NCBI GenBank assembly: GCA_964449325.1
Contig: CAYUYJ010000013.1
Location: 23,369-87,368 of the forward strand
Direction: 5' to 3'
From: RGIG3002 sp964449325
GTDB taxonomy: Bacteria > Bacillota > Clostridia > Lachnospirales > Lachnospiraceae
DNA: 64,000 nt
Positions 1 to 9,782 of this stretch are shown piece by piece. The position numbers and the translations under genes are program-made. Under the pieces are notes generated by a model. That model searched no databases. It was not told where the DNA came from and saw nothing but the letters and a program-made list of their open reading frames with translations. The number at the start of each line of letters is the position of its first letter. Position 1 is the first letter of the stretch.

Positions 1-1404
1 TACATTGCCGGATACAATATCCGTATTCAGTTTTGTATATGCCTGTGTGTAATCATCTTCCGTATTATAGACAGAATAGTCTTTAATCTGGATTCGATAA
101 TTTTCATTGCTCTTATTAAATTCCACAACATGCTTTCTTACATTATAATCAATGTAATTGCAGGCAAGTGTCAGAAGCTTTTTATCTTTTATCTCCTTCG
201 GATCAACCTTGGTAAATAATCCGTAATTGACTGTTCCGTCAGTATAGGAATAATAACTTGCATAAAACTGCGTATTACTGATTCCGAAAATATTATACAG
301 GCTATCCGAATCCAAATCGGAATCCACAAAGTTCATTAACTCTGTTACCGCCTCATCCCCCAGATTATAACCATAGAGGGAAGACATATTCGTTAAAAAC
401 AAATCATAACCATACCCCGGATAGAACGAGTAATTATAGGAATTTCCCGGAATCTTATACTCCTCAGAAAGTTCTCCCGTCAGGGTATCCAGTTCTTTAA
501 TGTACTGCCCTTTTTCGCCCCAAAAGCTTATCATCACCTTGCCGCTGTCGGAAACCATTACATTTCCGGAATTCTCTTCGTCCAGCTTAAACTCCTTTAC
601 AAGCTCACTGTCCTTAGAGTATACCAGCACCTTTTTGTTATCAAGGAACAAAAGAATCTGTCCCTGTTTATCACAAACAAGAGAGTTTACATAAAGGCTC
701 TGCTCTTCTTCGGCAAATTCATCCAAAGAAACACTCCACACATCCGTTCCGTCCGGATTCTTTTTCACCAGATTCCGATGTTCTTCCCAAATATAATTGT
801 CCGGGTCACTACTGTCTTCAAAATAGTTTTCCGAAATACAATAGATGGCCTCTTCTCCTACTGCCGGTTCACACTGACCAATCCACGTATTCGCTTCCAA
901 TTCGGTCTCGTTATAGGAAAGCCGATTTCCTTCATAATCATAAACAGCAAAGAAAAGCTTCTGAATCTCTGCCGGATACTCTTCCATCACACCGAAATCC
1001 TCATCAACTGCTACCGGTTCAACCGAACTCAATGCTTTTTCCATATCCTCCTGTGCAGTCTCTTCCGATGCGGTTTCTGCTTCAGTCGTCCCCTCTCTTG
1101 GCTGAATCGGTGTAACTTCCGTCTGCTCTGTCTGGCTTTCTCCTTCCGTATCGGCTTCGTTATCTTCAACAGTTTCCCATTTGTAGCCCATCGCTACCAT
1201 CCGGTTTTCAAAAAAGAATACTTCATTTACGGAATTCATATCCAAATCTTTTAGTTCCAAAGTTTCCATTTTGTAGACATGTTCCTTGGAAGCTGCCGTG
1301 TTCGTTGAAGTTTGAACGGTTTCCTCCTTTTTACCGCATCCTCCAAGCACTGTAGACAGTACCAGCAATCCACTGATAAAAACTGCTAATTTTCTCTTTT
1401 TCAT
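1..1404 (-). CDS. Extracellular solute-binding lipoprotein with N-terminal repeat domain (partial, C-terminus outside window)
   Basis: The start is an ATG at 1404 with an upstream GGGAG ribosome binding site; 468 codons are visible and the frame runs open off the left edge. The N-terminus is a lipoprotein signal (Lys/Arg, hydrophobic stretch, lipobox ending LGGC). About 330 residues follow that look like a beta-propeller-type repeat region, then the beginning of a family 1 solute-binding domain (VEFNKSNENYRIQIKDY, ending at DIVSGN). The layout matches the protein at 6468-8693, so this is a paralogue in the same operon, 21 bp downstream of the MacB-like gene. The role is probably sugar or oligosaccharide capture for the CUT1 permeases; the ligand cannot be read from sequence. 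Confidence 0.85.
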   Translation of the reverse strand, partial: MKKRKLAVFISGLLVLSTVLGGCGKKEETVQTSTNTAASKEHVYKMETLELKDLDMNSVNEVFFFENRMVAMGYKWETVEDNEADTEGESQTEQTEVTPIQPREGTTEAETASEETAQEDMEKALSSVEPVAVDEDFGVMEEYPAEIQKLFFAVYDYEGNRLSYNETELEANTWIGQCEPAVGEEAIYCISENYFEDSSDPDNYIWEEHRNLVKKNPDGTDVWSVSLDEFAEEEQSLYVNSLVCDKQGQILLFLDNKKVLVYSKDSELVKEFKLDEENSGNVMVSDSGKVMISFWGEKGQYIKELDTLTGELSEEYKIPGNSYNYSFYPGYGYDLFLTNMSSLYGYNLGDEAVTELMNFVDSDLDSDSLYNIFGISNTQFYASYYSYTDGTVNYGLFTKVDPKEIKDKKLLTLACNYIDYNVRKHVVEFNKSNENYRIQIKDYSVYNTEDDYTQAYTKLNTDIVSGNV

Positions 1405-1425
1405 CTTCTCCCTCCGTTCTTGTAC

Positions 1426-2544
1426 TTAATTCAAATCTGCTTCCTGTTCGGTTTTCTTTTTGTACTTCCTCACTCCTTTTCCGATACCCTTTATTCCTTT
1501 CCCCAGCACTCCAAAAAACTTTTTCAAAAGTTCCGGAATATCTTTCCGGTTCCATGTACGTCTTTTCCAAAGTTTTACAAGTAATATTGCCACCAAAACA
1601 ACCGGAATCAATAAAAGGAGAACTTGAAACAACAGCACCAATGCAAGGATATCCTCCCATCCTCTTGCCACATTTTCCCAGTACGGATAAATAATTGCTT
1701 TTTGGCTCATGGAGCGACTGCCAAAACCAAGAAAAACCTTGCCTAAAGAAAGAACGGAAAAGCGGGCGGAATTCTCCACACACTCCATCGTGTCTTCTGA
1801 TATCCCGATATTTTCCTTTACTTTTTTTAGTGCATACCCGGTAATCGGATTAGGCATTACGATTTCATAACAGCTTATGCCCTGACTCTTCCCATAATTC
1901 TCCAAAGTATGCAAGGATACATAGACAGTTGTAGTATTATTTCCTGCTGCATCATTTAAGTGTCCTTCTGCTCTTTCAATTACACCCGATACAATATGCG
2001 GTACTCCGCCGATACTTACCTGCATTCCTGCCACATCATTAGAGCCGAACAGCTGCCATGCCGTGTCTTCATCAATCACTACATAATCCTGCATCAAGGC
2101 ATCCCCGGAAAACAAACTGCCGTTTAACAGCTTTAAGGGGTGAAAAAGGAAAAAATCCCCCTCCACACCGAATGCCTTTGCTTCTACTGTTTTCTTTCCG
2201 TTTGCCAGTGTAATTTTCCCCGTCGCACTGTAGGCATCTGCCCACATTCTCGCCCCTTCATTTACACTGGCACCGGTTATGGATTCTTCTTTTAAAACAG
2301 AATTCAGCTTGGCTTCAAATCCTTTAATGGTATCTCTTGTTACCTCTGTGCCCTGCGAAAAGAAACAACTGATTTGTGCGGATTCGCTCACATTGGACCA
2401 TCGCTTTGCCATCTGCTGCTCCTGTAATCCATTTGTCACAACCTTGCAAAAGCAACAAAGTATCAGAAAAAACAGTAAGGAAACTGCCCCTGTAATGCAG
2501 CAGATTATCTGTCGTAATGTTAAGTTTTTTGTTCCGTTTTTCAC
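1426..2544 (-). CDS. MacB-like ABC permease, periplasmic core domain with reduced membrane part
   Basis: A 372-residue membrane protein. It has one N-terminal membrane segment (about residues 12-33), an extracellular domain of about 260 residues with MacB periplasmic-core features (for example the DYVVIDEDTAWQLFG and GVIE segments), one clear C-terminal membrane helix (about 300-325) and a basic tail. A complete MacB/FtsX permease has three C-terminal helices, so this one is short. It lies 24 bp after the HlyD-like adaptor gene. Known MacB systems pair such a permease with an adaptor and an ATPase; no ATPase is visible here and could lie beyond the left edge. Function as an efflux or mechanotransmission partner is inferred. 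Confidence 0.7.
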   Translation of the reverse strand: MKNGTKNLTLRQIICCITGAVSLLFFLILCCFCKVVTNGLQEQQMAKRWSNVSESAQISCFFSQGTEVTRDTIKGFEAKLNSVLKEESITGASVNEGARMWADAYSATGKITLANGKKTVEAKAFGVEGDFFLFHPLKLLNGSLFSGDALMQDYVVIDEDTAWQLFGSNDVAGMQVSIGGVPHIVSGVIERAEGHLNDAAGNNTTTVYVSLHTLENYGKSQGISCYEIVMPNPITGYALKKVKENIGISEDTMECVENSARFSVLSLGKVFLGFGSRSMSQKAIIYPYWENVARGWEDILALVLLFQVLLLLIPVVLVAILLVKLWKRRTWNRKDIPELLKKFFGVLGKGIKGIGKGVRKYKKKTEQEADLN

Positions 2545-2568
2545 AAAAAACGCCTCCTGCCTGTTTCC

Positions 2569-4521
2569 TTAATTATCTGTCAAACGCACCTGTTTTCCTG
2601 CCTCTACCGGTTTGGTTGCGGTTGTTATTACATATTCATAACCATATAAGGCTCCCGAGACTGCCGTCTGTGTATCATCCGAAGCCAATACCTGTACATC
2701 AATTCTCGTGGCAATGTAACGATTACCGAGAGGGCTGCTTTTTGACTCTACTATCAGAATAAATTTGCCGTTATTATCTTCACGAATAGCACTATTGGGA
2801 ACAATCAGTTCATAGTTCGCACTCTTTTGCCCTACGGAAAGACTGACAGACTGTCCTGCCGTTACCTCTTCTCCTGTCACATTAAATACAAGCAGCTTGT
2901 TTTGGGACGGATTTGCCGGGTCCGGCTTAATGGCTGATAAGGTTACTGTCAAATCATTATAATACCAAGAGTTTTGCAACTCTGCAACATCTCCCACACT
3001 GACCTTCTTCGCCTGCTCATTTGTAACGGAAAAGCTTGTTGTAAAACCTTTTCCTGCCACCTGAATAACCGCTGCATTTTCGCCCGGCTTTGTGGTTTCT
3101 CCGGAAGCATAGCTTACAGACATAATCTTACCGGAAACCGGAGCCGTAATGACCGGATTAGCCGTTTCTTCTTCTATCTTAGCAATTTCTTCCTTCTTTT
3201 CCTTTACTTTTTCACGAGCTCTGGCAATTTCATCACTCTGGAATCCCAGATTCAATTCACCTGCCACATCCGCAAGTATCTGGGTCTGTTCTTCCTGTGC
3301 CTGAGCAATCTGTGCATCTATGCTTGTAATAGCTGCGGTAAGCTGTGCTTTCTGGTCTGCAAGGCTCTTCTGTTGCTCGGCAACGTCTGTGGAAGTAGAG
3401 CCGGCGTTTAGATTGGCAATGGTCTGGTTACAGTTTGCGACCTGCTGTTCGGCAGATGCTTTCGCTGACTGGGCATTCGCAAGTTCCTGCTGTTTTCCGG
3501 CAAAGCTTACTGCTACGGACTTGGCAGAATTGTAAGCTGCTACTGCCGTCTCATATTCAGCCTGTTTTGCCTTGATTATTGCCTCCCATGTAATTCCTTG
3601 GTCTTTATAGTCCGTCAACCAAGCCTTCATTGTATCACCTGTAAAAATACCATCATTGCCTATATGCGTATCATCATCAATATCATATATTTTATTATCA
3701 TTATGATCCCATCCAGATGAATTTGCATGCGCCCTAATTGTATTCACAATTTGTTCTCTTGCCTGCATATCCGCTTCAGCAGCTGCCATTTGCTGTTTTG
3801 CCATTTCTTGAGATGTCACCGTTCCAAACCATGCCGTCAAAGATTCTATCTGCGCTTTCGCCGTATCCAACTGCGCCTGCGCCACGTTCAACTGCTTTGT
3901 TGCTTCATTTACTTTTGCTTCCTTTTCTGCCGCATTATACGTTGTAGAATTGGCAAGCAGGCTTTCCTGACTTGTAATATTGGCAACACTTGCCTCATAC
4001 CCTGCCTTTGTGCTTTGCAGATTTGCCAGTTTATCCTTTGCCGCCTGTACCTTTGCCTGTGCCGTTGCAAGAGAATCCGTATTTCCGCTCTGCACTCCTG
4101 CAATAGTACCTGCTGACAATGTTCCGTCCAAAATCTTCGTTTCATAAGTAAGAATCGCATTATCCAAAGCTGTTTCCAAAGTAACCAATTCTGCCCTTGC
4201 TGCTTTTAATTCTTCACTTTCTTTCTGCTCCAATACAAAAATCGTGTCACCCTTTTCCACATCATCCCCGGTTTTTACGGCAACGCTTTCGATGACACGG
4301 GTGTCATTGATAATTAAGTTGTAAGGGTCACTTGCTTCAATGGTACCGGTCCCACGTACCTTTGCCGTTATGCTGCCGCTTTGTACATACTGGGTTGCCA
4401 CCTCCGGCAGGGAATAATTCATAATTGTATTGGAAAAAAAGGTCAGTACCAGCATCACTGTCAAAAAGATAATCAATGCGTTCTTAACCCAATCCCGCCT
4501 TTTTGTTGACTTCTCGTTCAT
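2569..4521 (-). CDS. HlyD/MacA-type membrane fusion (adaptor) protein
   Basis: 650 residues. There is one N-terminal membrane helix (about 13-32), a barrel-sandwich half (GTIEASDPYNLI, VKTGDDVEKGD), a very long Ala/Gln/Glu-rich coiled-coil region (about 105-440), the second lipoyl half (PVSGKIMSVSYASGE), and beta-barrel and membrane-proximal domains. It is longer than typical Gram-positive adaptors of about 400 residues. An insert near residues 265-305 is Asp/Asn-rich and breaks the helical pattern. The start is ATG after GGAGG. It sits between sugar permeases and a MacB-like gene, so it probably forms an envelope-spanning adaptor in one operon with them. Confidence 0.85.
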   Translation of the reverse strand: MNEKSTKRRDWVKNALIIFLTVMLVLTFFSNTIMNYSLPEVATQYVQSGSITAKVRGTGTIEASDPYNLIINDTRVIESVAVKTGDDVEKGDTIFVLEQKESEELKAARAELVTLETALDNAILTYETKILDGTLSAGTIAGVQSGNTDSLATAQAKVQAAKDKLANLQSTKAGYEASVANITSQESLLANSTTYNAAEKEAKVNEATKQLNVAQAQLDTAKAQIESLTAWFGTVTSQEMAKQQMAAAEADMQAREQIVNTIRAHANSSGWDHNDNKIYDIDDDTHIGNDGIFTGDTMKAWLTDYKDQGITWEAIIKAKQAEYETAVAAYNSAKSVAVSFAGKQQELANAQSAKASAEQQVANCNQTIANLNAGSTSTDVAEQQKSLADQKAQLTAAITSIDAQIAQAQEEQTQILADVAGELNLGFQSDEIARAREKVKEKKEEIAKIEEETANPVITAPVSGKIMSVSYASGETTKPGENAAVIQVAGKGFTTSFSVTNEQAKKVSVGDVAELQNSWYYNDLTVTLSAIKPDPANPSQNKLLVFNVTGEEVTAGQSVSLSVGQKSANYELIVPNSAIREDNNGKFILIVESKSSPLGNRYIATRIDVQVLASDDTQTAVSGALYGYEYVITTATKPVEAGKQVRLTDN

Positions 4522-4547
4522 TTCTTTCTTCCTCCACTATCTGCTCA

Positions 4548-5510
4548 TTAGCCTTTGATACCGCCCTGATAGGTTATACCCTCTACCAGATAATCTTCAC
4601 CATAGAGGAACACCAAAAGGCTTGGCACCATATATATTGTTGCAACGGCGAAAGCAAGTCCGATTTCACCGGCATTTATTTTCGATAAAAATACGGATAA
4701 GGGATGCATTTCTGCATCGGATAATAAAATCAGCGGCTGCTCTACCATATTCCAATAATCAATAAAAATTAAAATTGCAACGGAACAGATAGCGCCTTTA
4801 CAAAGCGGCATACAAATCTGCCTGAACACCTGCCATTCTCCGGCACCGTCTATCTTCGCCGCTTCGATAACCGATACGGGAATACGACGCATGAATTTTG
4901 TAAGCAGATATACCGCAAACGGAGAAAAAATACCCGGCAGCCAGATTGCCCACCTTGTATCGACCAGATGCAACCAGTTTGATACAAGATAATTCGGCAC
5001 CAGCGTAACCTGATAAGGCATCAGTGTCAAAATAATATAACTAAAAAAAATGATTTCCTTTATTCTTCCGCGAAATCTGGTAAAACTGTATGCTGCCAGT
5101 GAAGCGGTTCCCAACTGAAACACTACAATCGGCACAACATAAATAACCGAATTCCAAAATTTTAATAAATATTCGGGACTTTTAAAAAGCACCGTAATGT
5201 ACTGACTAAAGGATACCATATCCGGTATAAATTTCAAATTTACTTTTTCCGAAATATAAACCTTTCCTCCCGTATCCGTCGTTGCAAATACGGTACCGTA
5301 ATTGGATGAAATTTCCGATGCCGACATAAACGAATTGGTTATTGTCAAAATAATCGGCAAAAGAAAACATATTGCAAAAATTGCCGTTAAAACCGTCAGC
5401 ACCGTAATACATACATCATGCTTCCATTTCCTTTTTCGGGAAAGCTTTTTCTTTTTCACAGTGGGCACAGCAAGTTGTGGTGCCTGTAGCGTTTTTTGTT
5501 TCCTGCTCAT
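4548..5510 (-). CDS. CUT1 carbohydrate ABC transporter permease (MalG-like)
   Basis: 320 residues with six predicted membrane segments. The cytoplasmic EAA loop is clear (EAAKIDGAGEWQVFRQI), which is where such permeases bind the ATPase. The gene overlaps the preceding permease by 4 bp, indicating translational coupling. It is the second subunit of the sugar importer whose binding protein is encoded at 6468-8693. No dedicated ATPase is seen; a shared MsmK/UgpC-type ATPase elsewhere is common for such systems. Confidence 0.9.
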   Translation of the reverse strand: MSRKQKTLQAPQLAVPTVKKKKLSRKRKWKHDVCITVLTVLTAIFAICFLLPIILTITNSFMSASEISSNYGTVFATTDTGGKVYISEKVNLKFIPDMVSFSQYITVLFKSPEYLLKFWNSVIYVVPIVVFQLGTASLAAYSFTRFRGRIKEIIFFSYIILTLMPYQVTLVPNYLVSNWLHLVDTRWAIWLPGIFSPFAVYLLTKFMRRIPVSVIEAAKIDGAGEWQVFRQICMPLCKGAICSVAILIFIDYWNMVEQPLILLSDAEMHPLSVFLSKINAGEIGLAFAVATIYMVPSLLVFLYGEDYLVEGITYQGGIKG

Positions 5511-6442
5511 CCTTCCACATCCTTTCCGAAATGATTCTCCGTCACAAACAGGATGCCAATGATAACAATCATAACGAGTGACATCACAATCGCTGCCGCA
5601 GATAATTTCTGGTAATCAAGATTACGGAAGGTATTATTCATAAAATGCTGAAGCATGTATATGGAGTCAAAGGGGTAGTCTCCCGACAAGAGATAAATTT
5701 CCCGAAACACCTTAAAGGAATTAATCAGGGACAAAATCGTAACGAACAATGTGGTGGAAGATAAATACCTGATTTTAATATGTATGAAAATCTGCCACCT
5801 TGAAGCACTTTCCAGTCTTGCTACTTCTATCAGGTCTTTCGGTATGCTTCCGATTGCCGCCATAAATAAAATCATATTATATCCCAGATTTTTCCAAAGA
5901 AACAACAGGATAACCACAACCTGTCCGTACCCGGATTTCAGCCAGTCTATCTTTTCCACGCCGAAATTAGCAAGAAAATCGTTTACTACACCATTATAGT
6001 GAAACAATACCTGCCAGATTAACACGATGGAAGCTACCGGAACCATCATAGGACTTAAAAAGAAAGAACGGAACTGACTCCGAAAGGGAATTTTACAGTC
6101 CAATGCTGCTGCCAGTACCAAAGACAACACAACTGCAAGCGGCACCGCGACAGCGGAAAATTTCAATGTATTCAAAGCAGCAAGTCGAAAAGAAGAATTA
6201 CCGAGCACATTTTTAAAATTGTCTAAAAAAACAAAATTGTGACTGATTGGATTGTCCACCACCGCATAATAAATGACTACAAAAAAGGGCAGGATAAAAA
6301 AGAGTAAAACGCCAATTAGGCTTGGCGCTAAATATAGCGCCGAGCCTGCTCTTTCTTTCCATACTCTTTTTTTGTTCACATGACCTTTCTTTGGTCTGAT
6401 TTTCTTTGCGGACACGTCATCCTTTTGCCTTATCTTCTTCAA
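5507..6442 (-). CDS. CUT1 carbohydrate ABC transporter permease (MalF/UgpA-like)
   Basis: 311 residues. A basic N-terminal tail (about 1-30) is followed by six membrane segments and an EAA-type loop (EVARLESASRWQIFIHI). It starts 25 bp after the binding-protein gene and overlaps the next permease gene by 4 bp, so the three form an operon. It should form the heterodimeric channel with the 4548-5510 product. Confidence 0.9.
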   Translation of the reverse strand: MKKIRQKDDVSAKKIRPKKGHVNKKRVWKERAGSALYLAPSLIGVLLFFILPFFVVIYYAVVDNPISHNFVFLDNFKNVLGNSSFRLAALNTLKFSAVAVPLAVVLSLVLAAALDCKIPFRSQFRSFFLSPMMVPVASIVLIWQVLFHYNGVVNDFLANFGVEKIDWLKSGYGQVVVILLFLWKNLGYNMILFMAAIGSIPKDLIEVARLESASRWQIFIHIKIRYLSSTTLFVTILSLINSFKVFREIYLLSGDYPFDSIYMLQHFMNNTFRNLDYQKLSAAAIVMSLVMIVIIGILFVTENHFGKDVEG

Positions 6443-6467
6443 GCAAATCCTCTTTTCCGTTTTTTAT

Positions 6468-8693
6468 TTATCTGTTTTCATTCACATAAATCTTTACACG
6501 ACTTTGAATAATATCAGCTACATCCTTGGCAGTCTTTTGTCCTTCAAAATAAGCAGCCGCTTCTTCTGTAATAATATTACCGATTTCTTCATTGTAGCCG
6601 GCAACTCCATCCACGCTGTCAATCAATGCTTTTACAGCATCTACCTCTTCCTGTGTCGCAGCGTAAATCTCTACTTCAAAATCATCATAGTTCCAAGTGG
6701 TTTTTGGCTGTTCAATCTTTTGCCCGTTTTCATCCTCGGTATACTCCGGTGTCATGTCTTTTTCAAACTTAGCATCCAATGCGGATTTCAGTACCGGGAA
6801 ATACCATTCTATGTCTTCTTTTTGGTATTCCTCCGTTAAGAAGCTTTTCAAGAATTCCCATGCCCCTTCTTTATTTTCTGCTTTGGCATTGATTCCCAAA
6901 GCACCTGTTACATTGATATAAGAACCGGTTCCTCCGTTAGACGGAAATCCGATAAAGGTAACAGGTTCTCCGAATATCTTCGCATACATCTGATAAGACT
7001 GCATATCGGAAATGGCAATTTCCTGCAGTAAAAGTTTACCGCCTTGAATTTTGGAAGGAACGCTTTCATCATCCTCATTATACTCTACTTCCTTCGGAAA
7101 CTGATTGGCAAACTCCAATATTTTTTCAAAATAACCGTCATCAAACGAACATTCACCCGTTTCCCAGTTAATAAAGCTATCCAGCGACATATGGCACATA
7201 TAGTACAAAATAGTTTCTTTGGAACAATAATTAAACAATTCTGTTCCTTCCGGCTTTGAATTCATAAGCGCCATCACGTCATCTATCGTCCAGCCTTGTT
7301 TTTCACCTACGTCCGAGGTTTTTCCCATAACGGTAAGAATTGTAAAGGACGGAACAAGTCCATAAAGTTTACCGCCGACTTCATAGGCGCTAAACACATT
7401 TTCCACATAATCCTCGCGCTTTAAGTCCCTTTCCACATAAGGGGTCAAATCTTCCAAAATACCTTTTGCAATATACATATCCGTACTGCCAAAAGATAAA
7501 TCAATGATATCCGGTCCATTTCCCGAGACCACCTCATTATTCATCTGTGTCATTCCGACTTCCCAATCATCCTCAGAATATTCTTTTACTTCTATTCGAT
7601 ATTTTTCATTCGTTTTATTAAAATTAATCACATTTTTCTTTACGTTGGAATCCAGATACAACGCGCCTAATGTAATTGTCTCTTTCTGCGTAATCTCTGA
7701 TGCCGCTTTCTTTGTCAGATAAATAAATTCTGTCTTCGCTTCTTCTTCATCCCAGTTTTGAGAAATCGCCAGAATTCTTCCATCCTCCAGCATTGCAATA
7801 GTACGGACATCATCTCCGTTAATATCACAATTCACCCAGTTCAGAAGTTCTTCATTAGATTCTGTTTCCATATTGTAAGAAAATACACCGTTTCCGTTGC
7901 TTCCAATAATCGTATTTTCCTCTCCTGCCGTAAATCCGTTATAAACATCCGGGAGATTCTGATAGGTTTTCCCTAATTTTTTTGTTTCTGCATCAATTTC
8001 CGCAAGTACCGTGTTTCCTTCATTTCCCCAATAAGTAACGGCAACCTTTCCGTTTGGCAATGTAAACATGGAATTCAGCCAACTCTCTGTTGTCAACCGG
8101 CCAGTCTGTTTTCCATCCTTATCCAGAATCCGGACTTCATTATCCCCTATTGCCAAATAAATATTTCCGTCACTGTCTGCAGCCAGATACTGAATATAAA
8201 AGGATTCCATCTCTTTTCCCATTTCTGTGATATCCTGACTTTGCAGTTCTGAACCATCCTGCGCATAACGCTTCAGAAAATAGTTTTCTGTAATTTCTTC
8301 TTCCCCTTCACTTGTATTTAAAACCGTCAGAAAATTTCCTTCTTCATCAATATATAAACAATTTATATAGCTGTTTTGTTCTACCTCAATCGGAAGCACC
8401 GTCGCCTGTGTCTCTCCGATTTTTAAACTTTTTACTTCCTGTTTAAACGTATCGGTTTCTTCATTATAATTACCCTCCACATAATAAACCGTACCGTTTT
8501 TTATTATCATGGTACCTATATCACCGACATCTACACTTTGATATTCTGCCGTATAAACAAAATCTTTTCCCTTTTCTTCTTTTCCTGTCTTTGATGTGCC
8601 GTCTTCTTTTCCCCCACAGCCTGCAAGGGAACCGATACATCCCACAGACAATAAAAGACAAAGCAGTTTTTTGCAAATACTTTTCTTTTTCAT
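6468..8693 (-). CDS. Extracellular solute-binding lipoprotein with N-terminal beta-propeller-like domain
   Basis: 741 residues, much longer than a usual sugar-binding protein (about 430). It has a lipoprotein signal with lipobox LAGC near residue 25. Residues about 45-340 contain repeated blade-like segments (DSDGNIYLAIGD, LPNGKVAVTYWG, LEDGRILAISQNW). Residues about 345-741 form a family 1 binding domain (VINFNKTNEKYRIEVKEY; NEVVSGNGPDIIDL). The ATG follows GGAGG. It is the first gene of the ABC operon and a paralogue of the partial gene at 1-1404. The extra domain could bind a polymer or protein at the surface; this is inference. Confidence 0.88.
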   Translation of the reverse strand: MKKKSICKKLLCLLLSVGCIGSLAGCGGKEDGTSKTGKEEKGKDFVYTAEYQSVDVGDIGTMIIKNGTVYYVEGNYNEETDTFKQEVKSLKIGETQATVLPIEVEQNSYINCLYIDEEGNFLTVLNTSEGEEEITENYFLKRYAQDGSELQSQDITEMGKEMESFYIQYLAADSDGNIYLAIGDNEVRILDKDGKQTGRLTTESWLNSMFTLPNGKVAVTYWGNEGNTVLAEIDAETKKLGKTYQNLPDVYNGFTAGEENTIIGSNGNGVFSYNMETESNEELLNWVNCDINGDDVRTIAMLEDGRILAISQNWDEEEAKTEFIYLTKKAASEITQKETITLGALYLDSNVKKNVINFNKTNEKYRIEVKEYSEDDWEVGMTQMNNEVVSGNGPDIIDLSFGSTDMYIAKGILEDLTPYVERDLKREDYVENVFSAYEVGGKLYGLVPSFTILTVMGKTSDVGEKQGWTIDDVMALMNSKPEGTELFNYCSKETILYYMCHMSLDSFINWETGECSFDDGYFEKILEFANQFPKEVEYNEDDESVPSKIQGGKLLLQEIAISDMQSYQMYAKIFGEPVTFIGFPSNGGTGSYINVTGALGINAKAENKEGAWEFLKSFLTEEYQKEDIEWYFPVLKSALDAKFEKDMTPEYTEDENGQKIEQPKTTWNYDDFEVEIYAATQEEVDAVKALIDSVDGVAGYNEEIGNIITEEAAAYFEGQKTAKDVADIIQSRVKIYVNENR

Positions 8694-8820
8694 AATTTCC
8701 TCCCTTTTGCTTTCAATATACTCATGTTTTCATTGTATACCATATTCACAAAAGTTTCATCTTAAGAATTTATGAAGTCCTTATTGCAAGTGTGGTCCGG
8801 CTTTGCCGACTGCCATAACA

Positions 8821-8846
8821 AAAAAGAGACGTATTTCTACGTCTCA
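8821..8846 (-). terminator. Intrinsic terminator of the HD-GYP gene
   Basis: On the minus strand the stop codon TGA is the first part of the stem: GAGACGTA, GAAA loop, TACGTCTC, then a T run. The stem is 8 bp with no mismatch. Confidence 0.85.
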
Positions 8847-9596
8847 TCCTGCACATCTTATTTCTTCTTTTCTTCCCAAAAATGCATCCACAAGAACCGG
8901 ATCAAAATGGGTTCCCGAAGAATCACGGATTATCTGAAATGCCTTCTCATAAGAATAAGCTTCTTTATAGCATCTCTCAGAGGTCAGTGCATCAAATACA
9001 TCCGCAACTGCCATAATTCTGGCACATAACGGAATCTCCTCACCGGAAATTCCATTCGGATAACCGCTTCCGTCCCACTTTTCATGATGGCACAATGCCA
9101 TATCGTAGGCCAAATGCAGATAATCCTCCTCGCTCACTTCGCATAGCACTGATTCCAGCATTTCTCTTCCGACACGAGGATGCTCTTTGATTTTTTCAAA
9201 CTCTTCCTCCGTCAGCTTTCCGGGCTTGTTCAATATAGTATCAGATACAGCAATTTTCCCTACATCATGGAGCGGTGCCGCATTGCTTATCTTCTCCACA
9301 TACTCTTCATCAACGCCGTACATTCCCCGCTCTTTTAATTCACTTGCCAAAATTCTCACATAAGTACTGGTTCTCTTTACATGTTTACCGGTACAATCGT
9401 CCCGTTTCTCAATCATATCGGCAAAACTTAAGATTACCTTTTTCTGAATGTCATCCAATTGCTTATCCATTTCATCCAGTCTGTCCTTCATCCGCTTGGA
9501 GTATTGGCGTCTTTCATATACAAGCAATACATACAACTCCACAACAATTGCAAGCAACAATACGATTGTAAGCGCTTTCAAAATTGTGTAAATCAT
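8844..9596 (-). CDS. Membrane-anchored HD-GYP phosphodiesterase-like protein
   Basis: 250 residues: one N-terminal membrane helix (about 5-27), a short coiled coil (about 35-60), then an HD-GYP domain. Visible motifs are LHDVGKIAV (the HD pair), KEHPRVG, CHHEKWDGSGYPNGI (the GYP region) and ADVFDALTS. Enzymes of this family hydrolyse cyclic di-GMP to pGpG or GMP; the metal ligands appear present. It lacks a receiver domain, so control would come through the membrane or coiled-coil part. A plausible promoter lies at 9672-9700. Confidence 0.88.
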   Translation of the reverse strand: MIYTILKALTIVLLLAIVVELYVLLVYERRQYSKRMKDRLDEMDKQLDDIQKKVILSFADMIEKRDDCTGKHVKRTSTYVRILASELKERGMYGVDEEYVEKISNAAPLHDVGKIAVSDTILNKPGKLTEEEFEKIKEHPRVGREMLESVLCEVSEEDYLHLAYDMALCHHEKWDGSGYPNGISGEEIPLCARIMAVADVFDALTSERCYKEAYSYEKAFQIIRDSSGTHFDPVLVDAFLGRKEEIRCAG

Positions 9597-9671
9597 CCCT
9601 TATATATCCCCTTCTTTTTGAAGTAATTTGATTAAAATGCATTCCCCTCATGCATTCATGTTACAAACTAT

Positions 9672-9700
9672 ATGATATATAAAGAATGAAGAAATAGCAA
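9672..9700 (-). promoter_or_regulatory. Putative sigma-A promoter of the HD-GYP gene
   Basis: The minus strand reads TTGCTA, 17 bp, TATCAT, located about 75 bp upstream of the start codon in a 186-bp AT-rich gap. It matches consensus at 4/6 and 5/6 positions. Confidence 0.4.
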
Positions 9701-9782
9701 GACTTATTTTACAAAAATTTTACATTTTGAGCTTTTTTTAACACTTTTTTTATTTTTTCGACACCATACAGCAGCCGAACCC

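Noticed and set aside
3727..4116. Long plus-strand frames opposite the adaptor gene
   Set aside because: Shadow of the coiled-coil codon bias; no start signals and unlikely composition.
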